This document shows, piece after piece, positions 15,343 to 23,051 of a DNA stretch of 25,445 nucleotides. The stretch spans positions 1 to 25,445 of IMG/VR virus record IMGVR_UViG_3300028392_000272; one strand, written 5' to 3'. Both the position numbers and the translations under genes were made by a program. Source of the DNA: a virus. The first letter of the stretch is position 1. Every line of letters starts with the position of its first letter. The notes under the pieces were generated by a model that was not told the DNA's origin, ran no database searches, and saw nothing but the letters and a program-made list of their open reading frames with translations.

Positions 15343-16987
15343 GTCAGCATCAGCACCACCAACACCGGATTATGTCGGCGCAGCCAAGCAGCAAGGTATT
15401 GATAATCTTGCCTCTGCAAAGCAATCCAATATTATGTCTAACCCAAATATGTACACACCGTTTGGCAATCAAACGGTTACTTATTCAAACCCGACATTTG
15501 ACCAATCTTCATACGAAACAGCGTTGGCTAAATACAACGCAAATAAAATTGATCCAAATTCTTATTATCGGTCTGGTGAAAGCGGTCAAACAACTTTTGA
15601 TCAAGCAGGATTTGATGCAGCTAATGCACAGCGAGGTGCAGCGCCAACCCGTGAAGCATTTACAACTGGCGGCGGCCAACCAACAATTACGCAGTCATTA
15701 AATCCGCAAGCGCAACAAACACTTGACGCTCAAATGCGTGTCCAAACTGCTTTGGCTAATCTTGGTCAGACAGGCGCAAATAATGCTCAGAACGTTTTAA
15801 ATCAATCGTTTAATCCAAATTTAGCGCCTATTCAAAATACAGTTGCTAATTCAGGCAACATTCAAAATACAGTTGCGCCATCGGGCAATATTCAATCAAC
15901 TATTGCGGGATATAACCCTGTACAAGTTTCTAATGTGCAAACGGGATTGGGCGCAGGTGATTATGGATTAGCAAGAGCAAACACTCAAGCAAATACTTAT
16001 GGTTTGGCAAGCGGTAACGTTAATGCCAATACTTATGGTTTAGCACAAGGCTATGTGCCGTTGCAAACATCATTAAACACAAGCAATTTAACGCAAATGC
16101 CTACTAATGCAGGTATTAATGCACAACAAGCTATTCTTGATCGGTTAAACCCAACAATTCAACAAGGCGATACGTCATTTAAACAAGCGTTGGCAAATCA
16201 AGGGTTAGCGCCAGGCACAGCTGCCTACGATGCTGCGTTTAGAAACCGTGAAATGAGCAAAAATGACTTGTATAACCAAGCGGCCTTGCAAAGTATTAAC
16301 GTTGATATGGCGGCTCGGCAACAAGGGTTAAATGAATTAAATACAACTGGCACATTTGGCAATCAGGCTTTATTGGCGGGTGCAGGTTTATACAATCAAG
16401 CGGTTGGTCAAAACTTTGGTCAAGGTATTACTGCTAATCAACTTCAAAATCAAGCTGTGGCACAAAACTTTGGTCAAGGCGTAACAGCCGATCAATTGTA
16501 TAACTCGGCTGTTGGTCAAAACTTTAATCAGGCTTTGGCAGCGCAACAAGCTAATAATGCAGCACAAGCACAGCAATATGGTCAAAACGTAGGTGCAGGT
16601 CAATTTACAAATGCTGCACAAGCGCAGTTATACGGTCAAAATGCAAATAATGTTCAATTAAACAATGCAGCACAACAACAGTTATACGGTCAGAACTTAA
16701 ACAACGCACAATTTAATAACCAAGCCATACAACAATCTTTAGCCCAGCAATCTGCATTACGGGCGCAACCATTAAATGAGATTCTTGGCTTAATGGGCGG
16801 CTCACAAATTCAATTGCCGCAATTCCAAGGTTATCAGGGTACACAAGTTGCACCAGCGCCGACTTTTGCAGGCGCACAAGCTCAAGGTCAAGCGGCAAAT
16901 CAAGCTTACGGGATTCAGCAAGCAGGCAACAACTCAACCATGCAAGGCCTTACTTCATTAGGCGGCATGGCGGCAATGTATTTCTAA
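15335..16987 (+). CDS. Repeat-rich Gln/Asn/Ala ejection (internal virion) protein, putative
   Basis: A 550-residue protein very rich in Gln, Asn, Ala and Gly, beginning MGKSASAPPTPDYVGAAKQQ. This start is, from memory, common in podovirus structural proteins placed just after the hub/tail genes. It contains three separate tandem repeat blocks: 10-residue units at 15830-15919, 12-residue units at 15962-16069 and 18-residue units at 16394-16717. A non-repeat centre includes GIDRLNPT-like LDRLNPTIQQGDTSFKQALA and GLAPGTAAYDAAFRNREMSK. The end is hydrophobic (GLTSLGGMAAMYF). No signal peptide or catalytic motif. Low-complexity helical structure suits a protein threaded out of the capsid. It ends in TAATG with the CysH-like gene. 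Confidence 0.75.
   Translation: MGKSASAPPTPDYVGAAKQQGIDNLASAKQSNIMSNPNMYTPFGNQTVTYSNPTFDQSSYETALAKYNANKIDPNSYYRSGESGQTTFDQAGFDAANAQRGAAPTREAFTTGGGQPTITQSLNPQAQQTLDAQMRVQTALANLGQTGANNAQNVLNQSFNPNLAPIQNTVANSGNIQNTVAPSGNIQSTIAGYNPVQVSNVQTGLGAGDYGLARANTQANTYGLASGNVNANTYGLAQGYVPLQTSLNTSNLTQMPTNAGINAQQAILDRLNPTIQQGDTSFKQALANQGLAPGTAAYDAAFRNREMSKNDLYNQAALQSINVDMAARQQGLNELNTTGTFGNQALLAGAGLYNQAVGQNFGQGITANQLQNQAVAQNFGQGVTADQLYNSAVGQNFNQALAAQQANNAAQAQQYGQNVGAGQFTNAAQAQLYGQNANNVQLNNAAQQQLYGQNLNNAQFNNQAIQQSLAQQSALRAQPLNEILGLMGGSQIQLPQFQGYQGTQVAPAPTFAGAQAQGQAANQAYGIQQAGNNSTMQGLTSLGGMAAMYF
15830..15919 (+). repeat. Three 30-bp tandem repeats (10 residues) in the ejection protein
   Basis: The units encode IQNTVANSGN, IQNTVAPSGN and IQSTIAGYNP. 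The first two are nearly identical in DNA as well as protein and the third is degenerate. Confidence 0.8.
15962..16069 (+). repeat. Three 36-bp tandem repeats (12 residues) in the ejection protein
   Basis: The units encode YGLARANTQANT, YGLASGNVNANT and YGLAQGYVPLQT, starting at 15962, 15998 and 16034 with exact register. Confidence 0.8.
16394..16717 (+). repeat. Six 54-bp tandem repeats (18 residues) in the ejection protein
   Basis: Six units start at 16394 and step by 54 nt. Each begins with Asn and carries QN(F/Y)GQ or QYGQN near the middle, for example NQAVGQNFGQGITANQLQ and NAAQAQLYGQNANNVQLN. A seventh, broken unit begins at 16718 (NQAIQQSLAQQ). Units 1-3 resemble each other most, as do units 4-6, which suggests successive duplications. 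Confidence 0.88.
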
Positions 16988-17679
16988 TGCTTGGATTAGC
17001 GTTCTCAGGTGGGAAGGATTCTTTAGCGTGTTGGTACTTGTACCGTGAAAAGAATCCAATTGTCTTTTGGGCAAATACTGGTAAAGCGTACCCTGAAACA
17101 ATGGAAATCATTGAACAGGTTAAAGCAGATGCAGTTGAGTTTATTGAAGTAAAGTCAAATCAAGAGCAACAAATTAAATTTTATGGTTATCCAAGCGATG
17201 TTGTGCCGGTTGATCATAGTTTTGAAGGTATGCAATTTTCAGGCGATAAGCCAGTACGAGTACAGAGTTATTTAAATTGCTGTTGGGCAAACGTAGGGCA
17301 ACCTTTGACAGAGGCAATTGCAAAACGTGGCATTACGCATTTGATTCGTGGTCAACGGCTTGATGAAAGCCACAAATCCACGGCTCGACATGGGTCGGTA
17401 ATTAATGGTGTGACTTACATTCAACCAATAGAAACATGGACTAAAGAGCAAGTTTTGGCGTTTTTACGGACTCAATGCCAGTTACCAGAACATTATGCAA
17501 TCGACCATTCAAGCCTTGATTGTTACGATTGCACAGCGTATTTGGCGCACTCAGCGGATCGAGTGGCATGGATGAAAGAAAAACACCCAAATCTGCATGA
17601 AAAATATAAAATAAACATGGCGGCACTAAAGTCTGCCTTGTTGCCTACTTTAGAGTTACTAAGGAATTGCGATGCTTAA
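16987..17679 (+). CDS. (P)APS reductase-like PP-loop enzyme with Fe-S cysteine motif (CysH-like)
   Basis: A 230-residue adenine-nucleotide alpha-hydrolase fold. The PP-loop is FSGGKDSLAC (6-15), followed by VFWANTGKAYPETMEIIEQV and a LIRGQRLDESHKS basic motif (119-131). Cys98-Cys99 and Cys179-x2-Cys182 form the CC-X79-CxxC pattern that binds the [4Fe-4S] cluster in APS reductases. The usual C-terminal catalytic ECG(L/I)H motif is not seen; the only late Cys is residue 228 (LLRNCDA). It could reduce APS or PAPS to sulfite, or be a sulfur-transfer PP-loop enzyme as in DndC or tRNA thiolation. TAATG coupling upstream and an 8-nt overlap downstream place it firmly inside the ejection-protein operon. 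Confidence 0.87.
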   Translation: MLGLAFSGGKDSLACWYLYREKNPIVFWANTGKAYPETMEIIEQVKADAVEFIEVKSNQEQQIKFYGYPSDVVPVDHSFEGMQFSGDKPVRVQSYLNCCWANVGQPLTEAIAKRGITHLIRGQRLDESHKSTARHGSVINGVTYIQPIETWTKEQVLAFLRTQCQLPEHYAIDHSSLDCYDCTAYLAHSADRVAWMKEKHPNLHEKYKINMAALKSALLPTLELLRNCDA

Positions 17680-17977
17680 TCAATACGTCAACATGACTCC
17701 GCAGCAGAAAATGGCTCAAATGCTGCAACAGCAAGGGCAACAAACTCCGTTGCAAGGTCAAGATGTTAACCAAGCTCAAATGCCTCAAATGCAAAACCCA
17801 TTAGCTGGCGCACAAAACGCTATGAGTATGTATGGGCAAATGCAAAAACAAAATCAAATGCAAGATATGCAAGATTACTTGGCTCGGTTTAAACTTGGTC
17901 AAGCGCAAACTGGTGGTATGTTTGATTCGGCTAATGCTCAAGCGCCATCGATGACTGCGAACAATTACACGGGGTAA
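17672..17977 (+). CDS. Small Gln/Met-rich virion protein, putative
   Basis: A 101-residue protein with AAGGA 7 nt before the ATG and an 8-nt overlap with the CysH-like stop. It is extremely rich in Gln and Met (NMTPQQKMAQMLQQQGQQTP, MPQMQNPLAGAQNAMSMYGQ, QKQNQMQDMQDYLARFKLGQ). Composition parallels the ejection proteins around it, and small Q-rich proteins of this kind, in my recollection, appear between ejection genes of other podoviruses. No Cys, no catalytic or membrane segment. It may be a small ejected component or partner of the next protein. I do not recognise a named family. Confidence 0.75.
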   Translation: MLNQYVNMTPQQKMAQMLQQQGQQTPLQGQDVNQAQMPQMQNPLAGAQNAMSMYGQMQKQNQMQDMQDYLARFKLGQAQTGGMFDSANAQAPSMTANNYTG

Positions 17978-17980
17978 GTC

Positions 17981-19588
17981 ATGGATTTAGATTACAACAC
18001 CAGACTAGCGGCGATTCAGCGTAACGAAAAGTTAGCGCAGATTATGCAACAACAAGCATTTCAGCCTATTGATATTCAAAGTTATCAAGGTATTCAAGCG
18101 CCAATCAGTCCTTTGTCGGGGTTAGCAAAAGTTTTACAAGCCTACATGGGCGCAAAAGGTACGGGCGATGAAGTACGCATCAAGCTAAATCAAGAAGCTA
18201 AGACAGAAGCGCAACAAATGTTGTCAGGATTGCAAGACAGGCCAGCATCACCTGGTCGTGCTGCGGTCATGGGTATGCCTGAGATTCAAGCGCGGCCTGC
18301 AACGTCATTTACCCCAATGGGCGCTGATTATGAGGACAATCCAAATTTGCAAACAGCACCGTCGGGAAATGTGGAAACGCCTGCTGTGCCGTATCAGCCT
18401 GCCGTTGCACCACAAGCGGCAATCCCACCACAAGCAGCGGTGCAAATGACGCCAGAATTAAAGCGTCAAAAACTTGTTGAAATAATGATGGGTCAAAACC
18501 CATACGCTTCACCAGTTGCTAAATTAATGTACGAAAGTTTAGAAAAACAAGACAGCGGCCCATTGGCTGAATATAAACTTTATGCTGAACAAGCTAAAGC
18601 CGCAGGTCAAACACCTCTCAGTATTGATGCTTACAAAACAAGACAAATACAAGCAGGTCGAGCAATTAGTAATAACGTAGTTAATATGCCAGCGGGTGCG
18701 CCTATTCCAGTTATGCGTAATGGAAAACTTGTTCTTGTGCAGATGGGCAAAGATGGTAAATACGTTGAAGTTGAAGGTATTTCCCCAGTACCGACTCAAA
18801 CACCTCTTGCACAAGAATTAGCTGACGCAGGAATTACACCTGACAATCCTAAATTCCAAGAATTAGCCCAAGCGTTTATTAACAAGAAATTAACGCAATC
18901 TTTTGCACCTAATGCAACAGTTGAAAGGCCTGGTAAAGAACCACAACAAACCGCACCAGCCCCTGCTGAAAACACGGTAAACGTGATGATCGATGGAAAA
19001 CTTACTGCCGTTCCAATTGCACAAGCCGCAGAATTGACTGCTAAATTTAAAGGCATGGTTGCAAAATCTACGGGACAAGCTGAAGCTGAACTTGATCTTG
19101 TAAGCGTTCCCGATCCAAAAGGAACTGGCGCTAAAGTTTTAATTCCAAGATCACAGCTTGTAACGCAAGCGGAAAAAGGAACGCCTGCAATTTCTCAAGT
19201 TGATACAAAAGCTCAACAAGGAAACACGGTTCTTGATGTAGCAAGAAGGGCTGAATTAGTATTACCAAAAGCATCGTCTGGCATTATTAGTAATTTGTTC
19301 ACAATGGCAACTGATGCTGCGGGAATTCCAACAGACAAATCTGCTGCGGATGCACAATTGCGGGTTCTTGGTGGACAGCTAACGTTAGCACAGCCTCGCA
19401 TGGAAGGGCCACAAAGTAACGCAGACAGTATTTTGTATCAACAAATGGCAGCTGAAGTTGCAAATCCAAATAGACCGTATCAAACTCGCATGAAAGCGTT
19501 AAATACGGTTATTGAGTTAAACGAAAAATACGCACCAACACCAAGCGCACCACCGCCAGGCTCTGTTCGTAGGATTACTCCAAAATGA
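17981..19588 (+). CDS. Internal virion / ejection protein, putative
   Basis: A 535-residue protein starting 4 nt after the previous gene. The N-terminal helix region (MDLDYNTRLAAIQRNEKLAQ, IMQQQAFQPIDIQSYQGIQA) shares the Gln-rich style of the neighbours and has ISPLSGLAKVLQAYMGAKGT, a pattern frequent in podovirus ejection proteins. A disordered Pro/Gln-rich part (residues about 80-155) follows, then mixed segments such as VMIDGKLTAVPIAQAAELTA. The C-terminus ends TPSAPPPGSVRRITPK. No transglycosylase or protease motif is visible. It would be packaged in the capsid and ejected into the host envelope. It overlaps the next gene by 4 nt (ATGA). Confidence 0.75.
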   Translation: MDLDYNTRLAAIQRNEKLAQIMQQQAFQPIDIQSYQGIQAPISPLSGLAKVLQAYMGAKGTGDEVRIKLNQEAKTEAQQMLSGLQDRPASPGRAAVMGMPEIQARPATSFTPMGADYEDNPNLQTAPSGNVETPAVPYQPAVAPQAAIPPQAAVQMTPELKRQKLVEIMMGQNPYASPVAKLMYESLEKQDSGPLAEYKLYAEQAKAAGQTPLSIDAYKTRQIQAGRAISNNVVNMPAGAPIPVMRNGKLVLVQMGKDGKYVEVEGISPVPTQTPLAQELADAGITPDNPKFQELAQAFINKKLTQSFAPNATVERPGKEPQQTAPAPAENTVNVMIDGKLTAVPIAQAAELTAKFKGMVAKSTGQAEAELDLVSVPDPKGTGAKVLIPRSQLVTQAEKGTPAISQVDTKAQQGNTVLDVARRAELVLPKASSGIISNLFTMATDAAGIPTDKSAADAQLRVLGGQLTLAQPRMEGPQSNADSILYQQMAAEVANPNRPYQTRMKALNTVIELNEKYAPTPSAPPPGSVRRITPK

Positions 19589-21855
19589 CAACAGCCACTT
19601 TCGAAGTAAAGATTGGCAAAGAAGTCTACGAGGTAGATGCCAAAGACGAAAATGAAGCGTGGAAACTAGCTAATACGTTTCACGCTCAAACCCCACCGCC
19701 TGCGCCACCCGAAAAATCTACGGGCGAAAGCATTATGTCGGCGGTTAAAGACTTTCCCCGACAAGTTGGGTTGACAGGCCGGTATGCTATTGAAGGTGCA
19801 GCAAACACGTTAGGGTTGCCTTTAGAACCTATGCGGATGGGTGTTAGCGCAATTTCACAACTTGCCGGTGGGCCACCAGCAGCATCAATGTCAACGTATG
19901 GCACAAAGTTAGCGGATTTGCTTGGATTGCCTAAGCCTAAAGAAACGTCTGTCATGGACACTCGGACAGGTTTAGCCAACGTATTGCCAAGTGAAGAAGT
20001 AGTTGGCGATATTGCTAAATCTATAGCATCTTCTGCCGCTATGGTTGGGCCAGCGGCAACTATAGCCAAAAATACCACCGGCATTACAAGCAACGTTGCC
20101 AACCAGTTGGCTGCAAACCCTATGCTGCAATACGGTTCGGCAGTTGGAGCAGGGTACGGCAGCGGGTTAACAAGAGAATCAGGCGGCGATCCCTTGCAAC
20201 AATTCTTTGCAGGCTTGGCGGGTGGTGTTGCTGTGCCTGCGGCATACGGTGGGGCAAAGTCTTTGCTTACGTCTGCCGGTCAAAAGGTAGCGCCTACGCT
20301 AACTGGCAAGCTAAACCCGGAAGCTGCAATCCCAAACCCTGCTGAAGTTGATCAGATCATTACTTTAAAGCTCGGTCAATCAGGCATTGATTTCAGTCGA
20401 TTGCCAGATCAAGTACGCAAGTCGTTGACCGCAGACGTTGCAAATGCTTTGCGGACGGGCGGTGACTTGGGCGGCGATGCAATGCGTCGATTGCTTGATT
20501 TCCGCATGGTTGAGGGTACAACGCCAACCAAAGGCATGATTACGCTTGATCCACGGCAAATCACGCTAGAGCAAAACTTAGCCAAAACTGGCATGAATTC
20601 GGCAGACCCTAATTTGCAAACATTGGGCAATGTACAAGCGGCAAACAACAAAGCGTTGATTGATGCTTTAAACGCAAGAGGTGCGGGTAATGTACAAGCG
20701 CCGTATTTGATGGAAGCAGGCGAAGCAAGTGCAGCAAAGATTGCTGCTGAAGATGCCGCAAAACAAGCCGATACATCGAAGTTATATAAACAAGCTAAAA
20801 ATATGCCTGGTGGCACAACGCCATTAGATCGTTCGGAGTTGATGAACAATATTGACACTTTGTTGGCAAAACAAAACGCTAATGCATTTTTGCCTGAAAG
20901 TATCCGATCAATGTTGAATGAAATAAGCGCTGGTCAAACAACAATTAACGGCAAAACGTTTCCTGTACCGTTTGATACCAATGCACTTGATACTTTGATG
21001 ACTAAAATTGCAACAGCGCAACGTGGTGCAGATGGTAATACAAAGACTGCTTTAAGTTTAGTGCGTCAAGCCATTGATAACACAGAAATTAAACCAGTTA
21101 AAACAGAGTTTGGCGGCAATCAATTGGTAACTGAGGCCGGTGGCAAGTTTTTGCAAACGCAAGACGCTCAAGCCGGTGAATTGTTATCAGCATTGAACAA
21201 AGCAAGAGCATCACACCGTGAACGCATGAATTGGCAAGAATCAACTAAGCCAATTGAACAAACCGTTGATGGGATGCAACCAGACCAGTTTGTGCGAAAG
21301 TTTGTACTTAATGGGGATGTTGCAGATGCAGCATCAGTAGCCAAATCAGGCGATCCAGCAGCCACAAAGTCGGCTATCTTGACGCATTTGAAAGATCGAG
21401 CGTTGGGCGGCAGATCAGACGAGGTTGGTACATTTGGCGCTGCAACGTACAATAAAACGCTTAAAGAAATTGGCGATAAAAAATTAGCTTTGTTTTTTAC
21501 GCCTGAAGAAATTGGTGAATTAAAGCGTTTAGGCCGTGTTGCTGAATACACAACCGTACAGCCTAAAGGCTCGGCAGTTAACAATAGCAACTCTGGCGCT
21601 TTGGTGCTTGGTGCTGGTATTGATTTGCTTGCATCTGCTACGGGTTTAAGTGGATTCGGTGTTGGGGCAACGCTTGCCATTCCATTTGCTAAAAAAATGA
21701 TGCAAGGAACGTTAAACTCAGCAGAGCAACAACGAGCATTAGACATGGGCAAAGCATTATCAACTAAAGTGCCAGGCTTTTCTCTCGGCGAACGAGTAGT
21801 GCCGGCATCCATTTATGCGGGGCTTTTGACTAATCCCCAAGTTGGTCAACAATAA
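19585..21855 (+). CDS. Large ejection protein with membrane-active segments, putative
   Basis: A 756-residue protein. It opens with a small beta-alpha domain (TATFEVKIGKEVYEVDAKDE, then NEAWKLANTFHAQ), then a Pro linker. Residues about 140-240 are Gly/Ala-rich and hydrophobic (KSIASSAAMVGPAATIAKNT, VGAGYGSGLTRESGGDPLQQ, FFAGLAGGVAVPAAYGGAKS). The C-terminal part has another hydrophobic stretch (SGALVLGAGIDLLASATGLS, then FGVGATLAIPFAKKMMQ). The middle is helical and charged. This resembles the large membrane-penetrating ejection proteins of P22-like phages. No lysozyme or lytic transglycosylase active site was found. It is the last gene before the minus-strand HNH insertion. Confidence 0.78.
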   Translation: MTTATFEVKIGKEVYEVDAKDENEAWKLANTFHAQTPPPAPPEKSTGESIMSAVKDFPRQVGLTGRYAIEGAANTLGLPLEPMRMGVSAISQLAGGPPAASMSTYGTKLADLLGLPKPKETSVMDTRTGLANVLPSEEVVGDIAKSIASSAAMVGPAATIAKNTTGITSNVANQLAANPMLQYGSAVGAGYGSGLTRESGGDPLQQFFAGLAGGVAVPAAYGGAKSLLTSAGQKVAPTLTGKLNPEAAIPNPAEVDQIITLKLGQSGIDFSRLPDQVRKSLTADVANALRTGGDLGGDAMRRLLDFRMVEGTTPTKGMITLDPRQITLEQNLAKTGMNSADPNLQTLGNVQAANNKALIDALNARGAGNVQAPYLMEAGEASAAKIAAEDAAKQADTSKLYKQAKNMPGGTTPLDRSELMNNIDTLLAKQNANAFLPESIRSMLNEISAGQTTINGKTFPVPFDTNALDTLMTKIATAQRGADGNTKTALSLVRQAIDNTEIKPVKTEFGGNQLVTEAGGKFLQTQDAQAGELLSALNKARASHRERMNWQESTKPIEQTVDGMQPDQFVRKFVLNGDVADAASVAKSGDPAATKSAILTHLKDRALGGRSDEVGTFGAATYNKTLKEIGDKKLALFFTPEEIGELKRLGRVAEYTTVQPKGSAVNNSNSGALVLGAGIDLLASATGLSGFGVGATLAIPFAKKMMQGTLNSAEQQRALDMGKALSTKVPGFSLGERVVPASIYAGLLTNPQVGQQ

Positions 21856-21874
21856 GAGGTAATCAATGAGCTAT
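21856..21874 (+). other. Orphan ribosome binding site and start codon, likely relic of the fibre gene start
   Basis: GAGGT at 21856-21860 is followed, 5 nt later, by ATGAGCTAT at 21866. This opens only an 18-codon frame that runs antisense to the HNH gene's end. The same nine bases AATGAGCTA recur at the real fibre gene start (22481-22489). This fits a duplicate or displaced start left at the far edge of the inserted endonuclease. Confidence 0.45.
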
Positions 21875-22431
21875 CTCTTATATCCTGTTACAAGTTTTTT
21901 TAACCGACTAATATGCGATTGATGAACCCCATACTTTTTGGCAATGATGCTTTGACGTTCGGTGCTTTGCCAAATGTCTGCAATATCTTGTTCAGAAAGT
22001 CTGCCGTTCCAATGATCCAATCCGTAATTATGTCTACGTTTATTAGCTGCATCAGCATTGTTTTCGGCTTTTGTTCCTACTTTAAGATGCTCTGGGTTTA
22101 CGCATGGCGGGTTATCGCACAAGTGCATAATTATTTTGCCATTAGGTATTTTTCCAATAAAATGCTCATAAGAAAATCTATGCGCTCTCATTTGGTGTTC
22201 GCCACAACGAACAATCCCATACCCGTAACTATTTTTAGTTCCGTTCCAAATCCAACAAGTATCAGTTTTATTAATTTTTGCTTCAAACGATTCTTGCATG
22301 GTTACAGGCAAATACAAATGCAATTCGTTTTTTGCTCTAGCTCGATTGTAATGAGTGCGGCACAAATGTCGAGCAACAGATTTTTCGCTGCAAATGCTGC
22401 ACGGAATCGTTGTTTTAACTTGGTAAGTCAT
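21871..22431 (-). CDS. HNH homing endonuclease with N-terminal zinc ribbon and C-terminal HTH
   Basis: The preferred start is the second ATG (22431), 6 nt from AGGAG; the upstream ATG at 22437 abuts the site. The 186-residue product has an N-terminal Cys11-x2-Cys14, Cys24-x2-His27 zinc-binding piece, then the HNH_3-type core: [40 protein letters not shown], and [20 protein letters not shown]. The C-terminus has an HTH ([40 protein letters not shown]). It lies between the last ejection protein and the fibre gene. It is probably a mobile endonuclease. The large plus-strand frame opposite is a shadow. Confidence 0.93.
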   Translation of the reverse strand: MTYQVKTTIPCSICSEKSVARHLCRTHYNRARAKNELHLYLPVTMQESFEAKINKTDTCWIWNGTKNSYGYGIVRCGEHQMRAHRFSYEHFIGKIPNGKIIMHLCDNPPCVNPEHLKVGTKAENNADAANKRRHNYGLDHWNGRLSEQDIADIWQSTERQSIIAKKYGVHQSHISRLKKLVTGYKR

Positions 22432-22440
22432 TGGCATCTC

Positions 22441-22454
22441 CTGTTAAATAACAG
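22441..22454 (-). promoter_or_regulatory. Hairpin overlapping the HNH ribosome binding site
   Basis: CTGTTAAATAACAG has perfect 5- to 6-bp arms around an AT-rich centre. On the minus strand, the 3' arm runs into AGGAG (22442-22438), the ribosome binding site of the HNH gene, hiding its first two bases. The sequence ATTTAACA-GAG here matches the leader of the other HNH gene except at one position. Confidence 0.55.
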
Positions 22455-22481
22455 TATATGTCTTATTCATGGGGGATGCAA

Positions 22482-23048
22482 ATGAGCTACAATGGTTCAG
22501 GGACGTTTGTAATCAACTCAACTGGTCAGCCAGTTGTTACAAACACGGTTATTTCATCAACAGCGTTCAATGCGCTGACTGCTGATCTTGCGACTGGTTT
22601 AACGACTGCTTTGACTAAAGACGGTCAAACAACTCCGACTGCTAATATCCCCATGGGAACTTTTAAGTTTACGGGATTGGGGGCGGGTTCGTCTGCAACT
22701 GACTCTGCAAACTTATCGCAAGTGCAAAGCTCGACCGGATCGTTTTTAACAGCAGCCGGCACAGACACAATTACAGCGTCGGTAAGCCCGTCATTGTCTG
22801 CATATGCTGTTGGGCAAACGTTTAAGTTTATTGCTGCTGCAACGAACACAGGCGCAGTTACGATAAACATTAGTGCGCTTGGTGCTAAATCTATTGTTAA
22901 AAACGGTTCAACAGCGTTATCTGCGGGTGAATTGGTTAGCGGTTCAATGTATCAAATTGTTTATGATGGTACACAATTTCAACTTATCGGGGCTGGCGGC
23001 GTAACAGCTGGCAAATCAATAGCTTTTTCAATTATTTTTGGATTATAA
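22482..23048 (+). CDS. Tail fibre protein (N-terminal attachment type)
   Basis: The preferred start is the ATG at 22482, with GGGGGA 5 nt upstream; an in-frame ATG at 22458 lies before that site. The 188-residue product begins MSYNGSGTFVINSTGQPVVT, then NTVISSTAFNALTADLATGL, then TKDGQTTPTANIPMGTFKFT. This N-terminal pattern is, from memory, common to tail fibres and spikes of many podoviruses and siphoviruses. The rest is beta-rich (AAATNTGAVTINISALGAKS), with 'GQ.FQLIGAGG' near the end, a typical fibre domain. It is short, so it may be a fibre stem with the tip made by the following genes. The HNH insertion lies immediately upstream. Confidence 0.8.
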   Translation: MSYNGSGTFVINSTGQPVVTNTVISSTAFNALTADLATGLTTALTKDGQTTPTANIPMGTFKFTGLGAGSSATDSANLSQVQSSTGSFLTAAGTDTITASVSPSLSAYAVGQTFKFIAAATNTGAVTINISALGAKSIVKNGSTALSAGELVSGSMYQIVYDGTQFQLIGAGGVTAGKSIAFSIIFGL

Positions 23049-23051
23049 ATC

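Noticed and set aside
16394-16717. Regular 54-bp repeats considered as a CRISPR array or origin iterons
   Set aside because: Repeats are in exact codon register, have no unique spacers of fixed length, and encode a regular 18-residue pattern inside an intact gene.
21168-21812. 214-codon minus-strand frame in the large ejection gene
   Set aside because: Shadow of a strongly supported plus gene; Pro/Ser/Ala composition typical of antisense reading.
22458-22481. Upstream ATG for the fibre gene
   Set aside because: It precedes the GGGGGA ribosome binding site; the ATG at 22482 gives the MSYNGSGTFVINS start typical of fibre proteins.
21913-22485. 190-codon plus-strand frame before the fibre gene
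   Set aside because: Antisense of the second HNH gene, which has clear zinc and HNH motifs.
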